Source of the DNA: Lineus longissimus
Lineage: Eukaryota; Nemertea; Pilidiophora; Heteronemertea; Lineidae
Reading direction: 5' to 3'
Length of the DNA stretch: 64,000 bases
Assembly: GCF_910592395.1 (NCBI RefSeq)
Contig: NC_088308.1
Location: 20,785,501 to 20,849,500 of the forward strand
Positions 25,901 to 38,174 of this stretch are shown piece after piece (the first letter of the stretch is position 1; each line of letters opens with the position of its first letter). The position numbers and the translations under genes were made by a program. The notes beneath the pieces are model-generated. The model had not been told where the DNA came from, searched no databases, and saw only the letters and a list, made by a program, of their open reading frames with translations.

Positions 25901-28900
25901 ATGGGTTTAGACACGAGATAAACTAATCTAAGTGACTGTATGACGTCAAATGGCAGCGCTTGATGTTTCTTGGCGACATATCCCGAAAGAGACACACAAA
26001 GGCAACATTTTATTCAATTGATGATAATAACCTCTCTATTGAAGATACATAACCTGGCCTGCTTACAGAAAAAAATGAAACGACCTAAATCAGTGTCCTT
26101 TCGTTAGAAGACATTCCGATCTACCGGCGTTGTGCGTATATCCATCCTTCCTTGTGAAAGGAGGAGACTTTGGGATTGATGTACACCGCCGGTAAGTCGG
26201 CATGTGGGGAAATGTCCTGCTTATAGTTGACTCCCGGGCAGTCCATTTCGTCATCCTATGTGTCCTGTGCGACCGGACGTACCTTACAGAGGTGTCGGCT
26301 GGAAAGGATATTCAAGGGTATATTTGTCCTTCAGATGCTGTGCGCCAGAGGACGACAGTGTCGTCGAGGACAACTGTTGCCAATGTAACCTTGCTGCCCT
26401 AAAGCTGACTGTGGAAATACCAGAATGTGATATCATCTATGCAACCTACCATGACAGCGTAAGCAGTCTAGGGACGACAAAACTTATGAGCGTAAATGAG
26501 CGGGCGCAGTGGCGGAACACCAGGGCTGAAGTCAATGTCATCCACCAACGGATATTCTCCCGGCGCACATTTATCATCCACATGTATCATCCACAACTGA
26601 AATGTCAAATAGCTAAAATGAACAAGTCTACAATATAATATATCAATAAGAGTAAAATAGTCACAAGTCTACAAAAAAATGCGAAGCTAAGAGAATTAAC
26701 AGAAAGTTTGCATTCAGTTATTTCAGGTCCCATTCTATGTGGCCTACAACCATAAAGACAAGACCGTAATGCTTGTGTCAAGGGGACTCATGTCACTGAA
26801 GGACACAGTCACATCCCTGACTGTGCAGTCAGAGCCCATCGAGTTCAGTGAGCTGCCTGATGAACCGAACGAGGCCCACAGCGGCATCATGAAGACTGCC
26901 AGATATATCAAATGCAAAAGTGAGGAATATTTACAAGAGGCTTTTCAGGAACACCCGGTAGGAATCAGTCTTTTGCTTGTTTAACTTAGGAAGACGTGTT
27001 CTTTTCATCCCGCCAGTGTAATTATAGGCCTCATAAGTCTATTTTTTGTGGGCAGACATTTATCAAGGATAACCCCTCTTTCATGTAGGCCTACATGTAT
27101 CTTCAATATTAGGCTCGTGTGACACCAACATATCCTATTTGTCCTAATTGCCCATATAAGGACAAAGTCACAACCGGGTGGTCGGTGTAAACATTTAAAA
27201 TGTCGCAGTCTTATATCATGTTCCGATGCAGAATTCCTGGGTACGATTATTGAATATGGCTTGGTCACCAACGCTCCCGTTCTCTTTAGGTACGGGTAGC
27301 CTTCAGTTGATTCCAACCCTGTCCAATTCACTGGAGGACTTGGTTTCTACTGATAATTACTTTTTAAAAGAAAGTAGTGCTCCACAATTGTTTTGATAGT
27401 TATTGCATGCCTCTTGTTTATTTTTTCTTCAGGATTACACACTCGTCTTGACTGGGTACAGCTTGGGAGCTGGACTCTCAGCCTGCCTAGCATTACTCTA
27501 CCACTCCCAGTATCCTACTCTCAAGTGCTACTCATTCGCCGGCCCTCCCGTGCTAACGTACGTACTTTATACACTTCTCTCTCTCTCTCTCTCGCCAATA
27601 TGACATTTTTCACGACATGAGCTAAATGCACACAGGAGCATGACCCCTGCCATGTTGGCAGCACATAACAAATCATCCCTATAATGAATGCGATGCACGG
27701 AGAGAGATTCCGTCCGTGATATCAAAAATTTCATTCACCCGAGCTTCCCAAAATTGGTCTTCTTGGGACATAGTCACATCCAGGGCGGACGAGGACAACG
27801 CTGCATCCATTCGAATTCGTGCCATGCATTATGCAGCCCAGATACTATCATTATCAGTACCGTATTCCATATCACATAACGACAACGTTCCACTCATTAT
27901 CAATACTTTCTCCTTATTTTCAGTCCTGCGCTGGCTCAATACGCCCAGGCATTCATATGTTCGGTGGTGTTCGCCAAGGACATGATACCGCGAATGAGTC
28001 GTGTGAATATGGATGATCTTAAACTCAAGGTTCTTAGACAGATAAAACACAGCAAAAGCCCCAAGGTATTTCATCATCTCTTCTTATTCTTATTATCATT
28101 ATTCCTCGTCCTCTTCTTCGCTTTGGTCATTTTAAATAACTTTGTATGTTTAAAGGGACAAGAATAAGCGGTGACACCATTCGAGGGTACATGGGTTGTC
28201 TTCATGGTTGTGGCTATGTCTTCGGTACAAAGATGTAGATACATACATAATTTTGTAGATTTTTAAATTCCGGCTGTACCATGAGATGAGCCACTTGCGT
28301 TCAGTCGCGAAATTCCAATAGAGAATCCGAAAAAAACCCAGTGAACCATTGAAATATTGGTCTATTTCACAATGCGTGTTTTTTTTATATTTCAGTTCAG
28401 GATTCTTGCAAGTGGTGTTTGGCGTGCTCTCTGCTGCTGCCGAAAGCCAGCAGAGGAGGTATACAATCCTGATCACACAACGACAGAAAACGAGATAAAG
28501 CTTTCGGAGCAACATGACAGCAAAGTTAATCTTGCGGAAGAAGACAGCGAGGTACTGTCAGTGGAAAACATCGAGTCTATAAATTTTTGTGAAACAATGA
28601 CAATTATAGAGCCAAATGGATGTTTGGACACTGATATTTTTTACCAGTGTTATCCACCTGTTTTCCGTGTATTGCCGCAGCTTTGTGTTCTCCCTCAAAG
28701 CATTTTCAGATAGCTCTGCTGTTTTGGTGGTAGTGCATGGAAGCAACACATCCAAGTGGTAACGGCATACGCTCTGTGCGAACCCTGGTCGATTTTACAG
28801 CATTTAGTTGCTTTTACTCTGCATAAAACCCCTTCACTTTTTCTTCAGAGTTGGGTAGACAAGGCGATCGCCTCTTGCCAGAAAGATGTAGGGGCTTATC

Positions 28901-29390
28901 CAGTGCTCAACGTCCCAGGAAAGATTATGAGAATTATAGAAGTAGAGTAAGTTTTGATTATGTCCATAAAGATGGTGTCATACGGACCGAAGTGATGAAG
29001 TGATTTTATGCATGGCGCTTCCACCACGAGGGGGGTTGGTTTCAACTTTTTCGGATCGAATTAATTTGGGTCTCCGGCTGTGACATTTTGAGATAATCAA
29101 AGGTATAATGTTCGCTCATCTGTCCCGCTCATTAGCCGTGGTTTCCTAAGGATGGGTTGTGGTGGTCTCACTGGCGACAATTTTAATCATTACTTACTTT
29201 TTTCAGGAACAACGAATATCGTTACTTGTTGTGGACCAAGCATGACGACCTCCGTGAAATCATCGTCACGCCCAGGATGCTGACAGACCACTTGCCAACA
29301 CGGATGTTGGCTGCCTTCGAGTTCCTTGCGCGAACAGGACAGACCCCTCTAGATCATCTCCCGCAACAGCACATTCAGAATAATCATTGA
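22920..29390 (+). CDS. DAGLB: Diacylglycerol lipase, beta-like (sn1-specific)
   Basis: Eleven exons join in phase to 663 residues: 22920-23014, 23929-24381, 24906-24996, 25200-25492, 26335-26458, 26727-26957, 27433-27557, 27924-28065, 28396-28551, 28849-28946 and 29207-29390. The start MPGLILFNRRW and following D-D-F-V match the DAGL N terminus. Four membrane helices lie at about 25-45, 53-80, 92-119 and 130-150, followed by the family signature FDPLGGK. The cytosolic alpha/beta-hydrolase domain carries the nucleophile in GYSLGAG (Ser439), the acid in AKDMIPR (Asp490) and the histidine in TDHLP (His631). The enzyme should hydrolyse diacylglycerol to 2-arachidonoylglycerol and related monoacylglycerols. 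Length fits DAGL-beta (about 670 aa) and lacks the long DAGL-alpha tail; a single invertebrate DAGL could still be ancestral to both. A CT repeat lies just after the donor of intron 7. Confidence 0.95.
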
Positions 29391-30039
29391 AAACTTATAT
29401 GTCATTGAATAGGACTTACAAAAATCCACTGTTTTCTCAGAAACCTCCAAAATGTATAAGACAACATCGCGGTTACCACACGAGATTCCAGTCACGTAGC
29501 AATAATATTGCTGTTACAGATGTAAGTCTTGGAGAGGAACTATTCGTGAGCATGCTTGATAATTGTGTTCACACGACTACCCTCGGTGGTTGTCCTTGTC
29601 TCCTTGTATTTAGGCTCACCCAGTATCTTAGGAAAACTGCTTCAAGGACAATTAATGTAGATCCGTAGGCTTAACGCAGATATCAAAACACTGAAAGAGA
29701 CAAGGAGACAAATATTCTTCATTTAGAGGACACCTCAGAACCAACTGAACGCCATGTGAGAACATCCCAAGTGACCCCATCAACTCAGGAGCCCGGTGAG
29801 AGAGAATGTATTGCGCTTAACAGTACAAAGGCCGATGATGACGTCACTTATATTGCAGTGTGGACCAATGGACCAAAGGGCATATTATACCTCTTGATGA
29901 TTTGATGTGACTGTCTGAAAATGAACGGTGTGCTATAGTTGTATTATTCCAGAAACTTGGTCATCAATTACTTTCTATTGTATAGAGAAACATTATTATT
30001 ACATGTCATCAATTACGAAGAACGATTTATTTAGATAGA
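29391..30039. other. Downstream of DAGL: probable 3' UTR, no gene seen
   Basis: This stretch follows the DAGL stop codon. It has no recognisable coding content and is presumably partly 3' UTR. I did not find a convincing AATAAA signal within it. Confidence 0.4.
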
Positions 30040-31650
30040 GTTCAGTGTCATCACATAAATTTATCATTTTATCCGCTGTTGTCTCAGATTTCTTCAGCGC
30101 GAGAAATATCTTTCACTTCTCCATAATATGTCCCTCGTCACACCCCACGAATCTGTTGTCTAAGTTGTCTTTGGTCTCTACTGTCAAAGTGTGGTATGCA
30201 CGTTGGCATCTCTGTTCTAAACTGACGAGATTCGTCATCCGGCAACCAACCGAGACGGCGCAAAGCAATTCTATATCACCATAAACTTAACACTACATTT
30301 GATCATATTCTGTCCGCGAGTCACATCTCCCAGGGGACAAAACTGAGGACAACGTTCGAATCAAGTAGCGACGCTAACGTCAAGTTGGTAAACTCAAACG
30401 ACAAATAACCAACTGGCCGAGGCTGCCGTCAACAGATCGAAATGCCTCATCTCTCCCGTCGTTTTTCGGCAGCAGTGGTGAGGCTGTCACGTCCGATTTG
30501 TTCCACTTGCGACTGCTTGATCTATCTCACCGATGCACTCATCATCTGAGGCAACATTGCAATATTCAACACTGCAACAATATTTGGCAACAAACTGTTA
30601 CAGCGTGAGACACAACTGTGTCACAACCTTCTCTGTATGTGTCTCGTTAAATCCAACGCGTTTGTCCTCGTCCTTACTCGTGGTCTTTGATCGGCTCCAC
30701 TATCAAAGTAGGACACACTCCAATCTACGTACTACCAAAGAAGATTTATTATTCGGCATCAAACTGTACCGGCGCGAGACATGTCAGTGTCACGACCTCC
30801 GCCCAATGTTTATCGTCACACCCCTTGCAGTAGTCGTCCCAGCTGTCTGAAGTGAGACAAGCTATCCGTTCGGCAACAAACTATCACGATGCGAGACACT
30901 TCGCAACCTTCGCCGCATGTATCTCGTCACAAAACTTTACGTTCTGGTTGCGTTTGGTAGTTTTCTTTTGTCTCCGCTGTCAAAGGTTTAATAACTCTCG
31001 CACCAAAGAAGATGCTGCCGGAATTCGGTAACCAACTACTGCAGGCGAGAGAAGTCCCTGCAATTGCTTTCGCCATAAATGTTTCGTCACACCCTACGCT
31101 CTGTGGATGCGCTAGTTGTGTTTGATCTCTGCAATCAAAGTGAGACGCTCAGTGTCTTGTCACATTCCACCCATTTGTCGTCTTTGCTGTCGTTGATCTC
31201 TACTCTCAAACTGTGAGCCGCCCTTTTCGCATGCGTACCTTCAGATTCGGCAGCATACGATTATGGCGCGAGACCTGTCATTGTCAATGACTTATCAATA
31301 TGTCTCTCGTCACACCCAATGCACTTGTTGTCATGTTTGTCTACAGTGAGACGCACTTTCGCAAATCCGTTCTACCGAGGAAGATTCGTTGTTCGGGAAC
31401 AAACTATTACTGTGCGAGACAAGTCGCAGCCTTTGCCGCATGTCTCCACTCACACCCCACACGCTCAAGTCGTGCTAGTTGTCTTCAATCTCTACTGTCA
31501 ACAACGAGATGTCATTTTCTTGTACTGAAGAAGACTCAGATTCGGCAACCAACTAACACGACGGGAGACATGTCTCTGTCCTTGCCTTCGACGAACGTGT
31601 CTCGTCACATCCTACGCATGTGTCGTTCAAGATGTCTTTGAGCCCATGCA
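30040..31650. repeat. Degenerate tandem array, unit about 155 bp
   Basis: A composite unit recurs about ten times. It includes a segment like ATGTCTCGTCACACCC, then a GTTGTC / GATCTCTACTGTCAAAG segment, then CGGCAACCAACTA and GCGAGACA. The CGTCACAC-like core is seen near 30136, 30645, 30814, 30927, 31084, 31307, 31448 and 31602, so spacing varies from about 113 to 223 bp and some copies are damaged. The open frames across it are by-products of the repeat. Confidence 0.8.
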
Positions 31651-31799
31651 AATATCAACGCGGATGAACCCGGTAAGAAATGAATGATTCTAACTTAAAC
31701 AAGCATTAAGGAACGCAGCCACACATACCAGAGGCTCTTTGCTGTCACAGCTATGCAATGCAGGGTCACAGGGTGATCTGCATGGCATGGAAATCTACA

Positions 31800-32585
31800 A
31801 GGACCAATGGAAGAGGATGGAAAGGATTCTCTAGCTGGGGCATCCATCAAGGGCCACTGAGACTGAATGCTAACAGGCTCTAGCTGGGATATCTATCACG
31901 GGCCGAGAACACTGACCGATACCGAATGGTATTGGATCGCTGGGACATCTATCAGGGAACATTTAGACAGAATGATAAAGGCTTTAATAGAGGCAGTCAT
32001 CGGGGGGACACACGGATGAGACCGAATGGAAAAGGTTTTAGCTGGGACAACCATCAGGGGACAATTAGACGGAATGATATAGGCAAGCCGGGACATCCTT
32101 CAGGATACATTGTGACATCATGGAAAGGGCTCTAACTGGGGCATCCAGAGACAGAATGGAATGGGCTCACGCTGGACATCCGATTAGGGGCACACTGAGA
32201 CGTCCTGAAAAGGGCTTTAGCTGGGACATCCAATCACGGTGACCACTGATCGGAGGCAGAATGAAATGGGCTCTCGCTGAGACGTCCATCATCAGGGGAC
32301 AATCAGACGGAATGGTAAGGACTCTAGCAGGGACATCTAATCAGGGAACATCTAATCAGACGGATGGGGCTGTAGCCGGGATATCCATCAGGACATCCAA
32401 TCAGGGAGGCCACTTGGACGGAATGGAATGGGCTCTCGCTGGGACATCTGATCAGGGGGCACACTGGGACAAAGGGCTCAACCTGGAACATCTATATGGG
32501 ACCACAGACACAGGCTTGATGCCTCTCTTGTACAGTGGAGACATCAATCAAGGGGCACTGGAAAGTGCTCCTGCTGAGCAATGAG
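31800..32585. repeat. Degenerate tandem array, unit about 45-58 bp
   Basis: About fourteen imperfect copies of a unit like GCTGGGACATCCATCAGGGG followed by ACAATCAGACGGAATGG run head to tail, immediately after the 155-bp array and with no visible sequence relation to it. The 107-residue open frame on the plus strand here simply translates the repeat. Confidence 0.85.
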
Positions 32586-32589
32586 CTCT

Positions 32590-32790
32590 AGGGACAAAGT
32601 CACACCCAGAAGACAGGCATTGTACAGAGTGAGACTCTGTGGCGTTGCCAAACATCCGAAACTAGTGTAGTGAGGACAGAGTCACAACCAGAAGACAGGC
32701 ATTGTACAGAGTGAGATTATGTGGTGTTTCCATTCATTCCTTATTAGTGCTACGAGGACAAAGTCACAACCAGAAGGCCAGTATATAGAA
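32590..32790. repeat. Two and a half copies of an 80-85-bp unit
   Basis: Copies begin GGACAAAGTCACACCCAGAA (about 32594), GGACAGAGTCACAACCAGAA (about 32674) and GGACAAAGTCACAACCAGAA (about 32756). The first two are followed by GACAGGCATTGTACAGAG. A single related copy, GGACAAAGTCACAACCGG, lies in DAGL intron 6 at about 27161, so the unit is also dispersed. Confidence 0.8.
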
Positions 32791-34855
32791 TTGGATTGAG
32801 AGGCTTCGGGGTGGGGATGGGGGTTGGTTGAATTGATTCTTTCCCTTACTTGTGTTGTGTCTTTGTCCTTAGAGATATCTTGCCACTGCCCATTGAAGGA
32901 CTTTTGTGGAATATTTGCAAGGTGAGGGTTATTGTTTGCTTCTCTACCCCTACCCAGTTTGTGTACAGAAGCAGAGAAGCAAACACTAACCTCTGATTTC
33001 CTCCAAATGGGGTATTTAACTCTACAATACAATGTTCAAATGGGACACAGTGATTGAAAACCGCCCAGGTTATTCTTTTTTTATTTTTATTCATGCTTCA
33101 ATAACATTCTTTACATGCAGGAATAATTTAACTGGTGCTTTGTACAAGATACAAAAGTATCTGAATGATTACAATGATGCTGAAGACATTTCTGGATTTC
33201 CTTGACAATTCCTTGTTATAGTTCATTACCCTTATTACTAAAATGAGATAGGCCGGTTGGTACTGCTGATAAAAAAAGACCAAACTTCAAAGAAATCCGA
33301 CCAGTAGATTGCACTTCAAAGTCCAAAATGGTCATTAACATGACTAAGAAACAATAAATGGAGTTTGAGCTGAGCGGAGTCCCTAGAGTTTCAGATACAA
33401 GTGGTTTAAACTTTTTGAAACAAGTTTGCTTACCTTTCTTTGCAAACAATCCGAACAATATTATTCAGAACGGTTTAAGAGCATGGTCAGTGTTAAACAG
33501 AACGAGAACAGCCAAGCAATTCACAACTCCACATACAAGTATCCAATGTACCAATCTGAATTTACCCGTTCTCGTAACATTTTTCTTTACTTGCTCCAGA
33601 GTCACATCACTAGGTTTACCACACATATGAAAGTTGGGTATCATTGGTAACGATATAGTATTAAACTCATTGTAAACAACTGTCATGGGTGAAGAAAGAG
33701 ATCATCTTGGAGAAATCAGGAGATCATTAAAAAGATGATATTACACAGGAGGTCATTGGTGGTGTATAGTTCAGTTCCAGACGAACCAGGCCAGAGGTTC
33801 TACCTTTGGCCATCAACAAGTCTTTACTGCAATCTCCTTATATTCTTCTGTACATTAAGGGAAATTAAGTTATTCTTTGTTAAGCAAAGAAGGGAAACCA
33901 GTCAAACACTTCCGTTCAAAAAGGGAAGCATCTTGCATAGATTAGGCTAAGTCTTACATGTATAAACAGTTTCTGGAAAGAGAAGTAACCCTTGAAAATA
34001 CACAGACTGTTATGTGAATGTAAGCACAATAGCTTTGTGGGGCATCAGGTGCCACGAGACCGAAACAGCCTATAGTACTATCATCCATTCCTAAGAGCAA
34101 TGAGGGTTGACTCCTTTTTTCAGCAAAAGTCCTAATGGCAAGTGAATAGGATCTATCAAGGCCAACCTTTAAAACATGACCTACACTAAACTTCAAAATC
34201 TAACTACAATCAACAGTTTCAACACGAAATAATGATATCACCTTGAATCATCAGTAGGCCTACTGTCAAATTCATTTGCGATTTCTATATCAAAGCTCAA
34301 GACAGACATTGTATTGTCTGTAGCTCTATTTGCACACACACAAGATTATGTACATTGATACCCCCGCCCCCCTCCCCCCGACATGGCAAGTCCTGCTTGA
34401 TGAAATCTGAATACATCAACAAAACAGTGTGCCAGTTGTAGAATCCCACTATCCCCTGGCAAAAAGCAATTCACATGCCCAAACATCATACACTTACATT
34501 GGTGAAAGATATATTATTGTCAAGATAACATACCATACCATTAGGTCGAATCAAACAACAGATTTGTTGTACATGCACAATCATTATACATCAGTAAAAG
34601 AAATAATGTCAAGATAACATACCATACCATTACAATGTAGGTAGAAGAAAAGATGAGATTTTGTTGAAATTGTAAATCATAGGAGGTTACATTTGGATTA
34701 AAAGCATTCTATACAGATTAGGCTCAAATAACGGAATCATGAAGGGAATAAAAAATTGCCTGAATTACCAAATTATCTCTCTACAGTGAGGACACAATAT
34801 CTGAATAAAACTTCCCAAAGAACTAGTCAAAGCTCCTTATTGGTACGGAACTCTT
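32791..34855. other. AT-rich stretch, possible 3' UTR on the minus strand
   Basis: No recognisable protein content on either strand. It could be 3' UTR of the minus-strand MSRB1 gene, since AATAAA-type signals occur on the minus strand near 33070-33090. A C/G homopolymer-like run lies near 34362-34380, and the phrase GTCAAGATAACATACCATAC occurs twice (about 34519 and 34608). Confidence 0.35.
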
Positions 34856-35140
34856 TCAATAGTGTAAAAATCAACAGCGGAGAGGAACTTACCCCACTTT
34901 CAGAAGGTTTACAATAAATACAACGAACTTCTGTCCCTAGGACTGTGTTCTGACTCGGGCCACCTCGACCTGTCACTACCTCCACTCCAAGGCTTTCCCA
35001 AGTGGGCTCTGGCCAAGAAGCTTCATTCAGACACAACCGGGATGACTCGAGTCCTGAACTCAGTCAGAGGAACACTTAATGCTGCAGAACAAGATGAACA
35101 CAGTGAAAACAGTGATACTGATATATGCCAGGAGCCGTAA
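34856..35140. other. GC-enriched exon-like block, strand uncertain
   Basis: On the minus strand a strong acceptor (TTCTGCAG, about 35080) and a second possible one (GAGTTCAG, about 35053) precede an open frame. That frame runs through PEPTWESLGVEVVTGRGG to CIYCKPSESG at a consensus donor GTAAGT (about 34890). On the plus strand the same DNA is also open for about 80 codons, passing KWALAKKLHSDTTG and ending NSDTDICQEP at a stop, after a possible acceptor CACTTTCAG. If spliced to the MSRB1 exon at 36941, the first minus-strand acceptor would give a 20-residue tail and stop. I cannot decide which reading is real. Confidence 0.3.
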
Positions 35141-36803
35141 CTAAACCCGCAAAACTTGTCCCATTTCATACTTTAACGCTAGATTACTACATTTACATAA
35201 TGCCCAATGCATTGAGATCACTTGAATATGTCTAAAACTGTCTATTTTTCAATCATAATTTCCTTAGGTAAGCTGTTGCCCATATTACAGTTAAAAGTAT
35301 GACCCCTGGCAAATAATCCAGTAATACTCAACATAAAAGTCTTCAAGCCAATACATTGAAATGATACTATTCTGGGATATTCCTACAGTTAATTTCTGCA
35401 CACAAAAGGTGCCGACATCAGAAATAACTCTCAATGTCTAAGTTACGGTAACAAACATATACATGTAGGTGATATATCAATGCATTTGCTAATACTAACA
35501 TGGTGAGATGCTCAAAGTGCAAGTGATGAAGTATAACACGTGACTTTTCAAAGGCGTAGCACTGTTTTGAGATCAATTATGCATGTAGACACATTGAAAA
35601 ATCATAGTGCATGTAGACTAATTGCCAATTATCACTACTACATGCACTTCTCACTCAGTGTCAAAATAACCCATACGTTACCAGATACTGCCAATTAGCA
35701 TACAATCATAACCGTATATTGACGATTTTAGACATCACTTTAAAAATCTAAATACATTGAATAGAGATCGAGACCTATAAAGATCCTGCTTTTTTCAAAT
35801 GTTTATGAGGAAATCTAGAGATGTATATGATGGATTGGAAGTTAAAAAAAACTTTGGCATCAATCAAAATTCAAATGGTTGGTGTGTAAATGAAGGCCCA
35901 GTTCGAGACATAATACAAGATAATCACAGCTTATTGATACTTTGCTTGAAAAGAAAAGACGTATATCAAAAGTGGAATTCGTGTTTAGCATAAAGGTGCC
36001 TTAACCCTGTTAACCATGACTGATAATACAACACCAAGTGCCTTCAATTAAGAGCAAGGAGGTTCACAAAGAGTTCAAGTTGTCACTCATAACATGTCAA
36101 CTTGGGAAGGAACAAGTCACTTCAAAACAGCAGGCGACATAAGATTCATGATGTCACTTTTCATGTGAAGGTGAAACGTACATAAACGCAGCCTAATGCA
36201 TCCCTGTCCTCGGCCACAGTGCTCCTATGTATGACATCATAACAGAAACATGAACTGGAGCCAAGCATACGACAGCAAATGAAGAGTTTCATTGCGAAAT
36301 CCATTTTTGCCATTTCGAGAAAAATGGCTTCAAAGTTTGCACAGGAATGTTTTTACCAGGAAAGATTTACTTTTGGCCCGAATGTCCTATAATTTGGAGG
36401 ACATATCAGTCATCATATGGGTAATGCAATGGTATGGTTAGCTGCAATATGCTGCATATCGTGCATATCGCATTGTGGAATGAAACTCTTCAAATTTAGA
36501 CTAGACAGTTATATGAGAGAGGATGGATTTCCAAATCAGAAGACATATTGATGATCACAAACGTTACTGTATCACATGTGCAGTTGAGTTTCAGGACTTC
36601 CAGGTTGAGCGTGGATTGGTTGGGAGTTCTGCAGCATCGAGAATATATTAAGACTTATCTGAAAGAAGAGGAATATTTAGTTGATATTTGATATCAAGTT
36701 GGCAAACAAAATTGTTTTACTTCAGCACTTCAGGCAGAAAACACGACAGCAAAGATTATGACAAGACACAGCCTGGTAATATATGACCAGAAAACTACAC
36801 CTC

Positions 36804-37824
36804 CTACTCACCATTATCTAACTTCTCTTTCGGTACAAATATCAGAGAGTCACTGAATATTCAAAATCTTGACTGACCCTCATTGGGTCCATCACCAAGG
36901 AACTCATGGCCAAGACCATTTCCACATTTACCACAGGACACCTGGAACAAAAGTCAATGAAAAATTCGTCAAACTCTGAAGGCAAGCTATTAAACTATCT
37001 AAAGGTTATATCAAAAGGGAATCTAAAGTAGCATTATTATCCATTCTTGACTTCCAAAATACACCGGGCAATACTTCAAATTACACAAAAGACAAATGAC
37101 TTTTGGTATTTGAAACTGAGCCTGTGAGAGCTTTCTGAAAACAGCCATACTTTCGATTCTAAGCTGCATGCATCAATCTAGATCATTTGCAACTTACTAC
37201 TTGGTAGTTTTACTTACTTTATAAGCAGTTGGTGTTTCTAGCCGTTTTGCAACACTGTCTGGATGGATGGTCTCTGTGAAAGCTGGCCAGGGAGAAGAAT
37301 GATCAAACTTGACTCGGCTTGAGAAGAGGGGGTATTTACACTGTACACATGCATAGATACCTGAAACAAAAATCAAAGGGAGAAATAGTGTAAATGGAGA
37401 ATCTGACACACTGCTTGCTCTTGGCGTTTTGATGCCGTCTCACTATCAGGAATAGGATTAAGAATAGACAATTTCGACGAAGTTCGTTTGGGCGCTTTCC
37501 AGTCATCTGTCATGCATTTCACCTGGAACAAGTGAAAAGGTCACCGTCAACTTAAAGAGTTAAAGGTCACATGCAGCGGCTTAAGGCATTGTTCGCAGTT
37601 GGCTTGCCTTCGGTCTGCTAAATTCATCTATTTTCATCTTTGTGCTGTCCTACTACATGCAGTACAGCTAAGGCAGCATTGTGAAAAGGTAGGCAAGTGC
37701 ATGCAATTTACATAGGCCTAGGTAGGTTAGGTAATCGAAATGCATTAGGTTTAGTGGTCAAAAACTAACCATTTTCGTAGTGATCACGGTATTTTTCACC
37801 GCCAAACCAGCTGCAAAATGACAT
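36804..37824 (-). CDS. MSRB1: Methionine-R-sulfoxide reductase B1, selenoprotein (TGA = Sec)
   Basis: Three exons on the minus strand join in phase: 37824-37770, 37360-37218 and 36941 downward. The product begins [19 protein letters not shown] and carries two zinc-binding CxxC pairs (Cys23/26 and Cys69/72), plus [17 protein letters not shown] and [20 protein letters not shown]. An in-frame TGA at 36863-36861 stands exactly where MSRB1 has catalytic selenocysteine (residue 93), and the frame continues as [16 protein letters not shown]. The enzyme reduces methionine-R-sulfoxide in the cytosol and nucleus. The frame ends at TAG 36806-36804 (111 residues, vertebrate forms about 116). A consensus donor GTGAGT at 36811 could instead splice to a terminal exon near 35080. 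I did not find a convincing SECIS element on the minus strand downstream. Neighbouring UBFD1 is divergently transcribed. Confidence 0.92.
36861..36863 (-). other. MSRB1: Selenocysteine codon (TGA) in MSRB1
   Basis: The TGA follows QSRF and precedes [10 protein letters not shown], both conserved around the catalytic selenocysteine of MSRB1. Conservation on both sides makes recoding, not termination, the best reading. Confidence 0.88.
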
Positions 37825-38174
37825 AGTCAGTCAATTCTCACGCTGGGTTAAAGATGTCGATGCCAAACTAAAGGAAGGTGGCGAGATAAACAGAGAAAAT
37901 TTTGAGGAAAGTTCGTGAAATGGGAAATTTCGACACAGTGACAACTGGCGCCACCATCGAGATTATTTTAAAACAATCGAATTCAAAAGAAACCAGTTTT
38001 TTTTCAAATGAGACATATTAGGATATGAAAAGGCGGTTTATATTGATTTTTTATATACACTCTTTAATGTTGAGGTATGAAAATACTTTTTATAATAATT
38101 GTTGTCCTATAATACACAAAATAATGAGAAAAAATAGTCTCCAAATTCGGAGCTCTTCATCAACGAAGGCAGAA
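37825..38174. promoter_or_regulatory. Probable bidirectional promoter, MSRB1 / UBFD1
   Basis: The start codons of MSRB1 (minus, 37824) and UBFD1 (plus, 38175) are 350 bp apart and point away from each other. Both 5' UTRs and the core promoters must fit here unless unseen upstream exons exist. I see no clear TATA box at a sensible distance from either start. Shared regulation is inference. Confidence 0.55.

Noticed and set aside
27393-27620. Alternative-frame open reading frame over DAGL exon 7
   Set aside because: The correct frame gives TGYSLGAGLSACL and joins both neighbours in phase.
32261-32584. 107-residue open frame on the plus strand
   Set aside because: It only translates the 45-58-bp tandem unit (repeating TSNQG-like phrases) and has no exon signals.
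33216-34196. Several 70-80-residue minus-strand open frames
   Set aside because: No domain recognised, no consistent splice phases, and the DNA is AT-rich and UTR-like. Kept as unassigned sequence.
34381-34500. Second SECIS-like candidate on the minus strand (ATGATGTTTGGGCATGTGAA)
   Set aside because: The GA partner is present, but the stem relies mainly on G-U pairs and mismatches, so it is not convincing without a folding calculation.
36370-36425. SECIS-like structure on the minus strand (ATGA, stem ATGTCCT/AGGACAT, AAA in loop)
   Set aside because: The 5' ATGA and loop AAA are at plausible spacing, but the 3' side lacks the GA needed for the non-Watson-Crick quartet and the stem is only seven pairs.
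36861-36863. TGA as a disabling stop making MSRB1 a pseudogene
   Set aside because: The frame after TGA keeps the conserved MSRB1 C-terminal sequence, and the residue position is the known selenocysteine.
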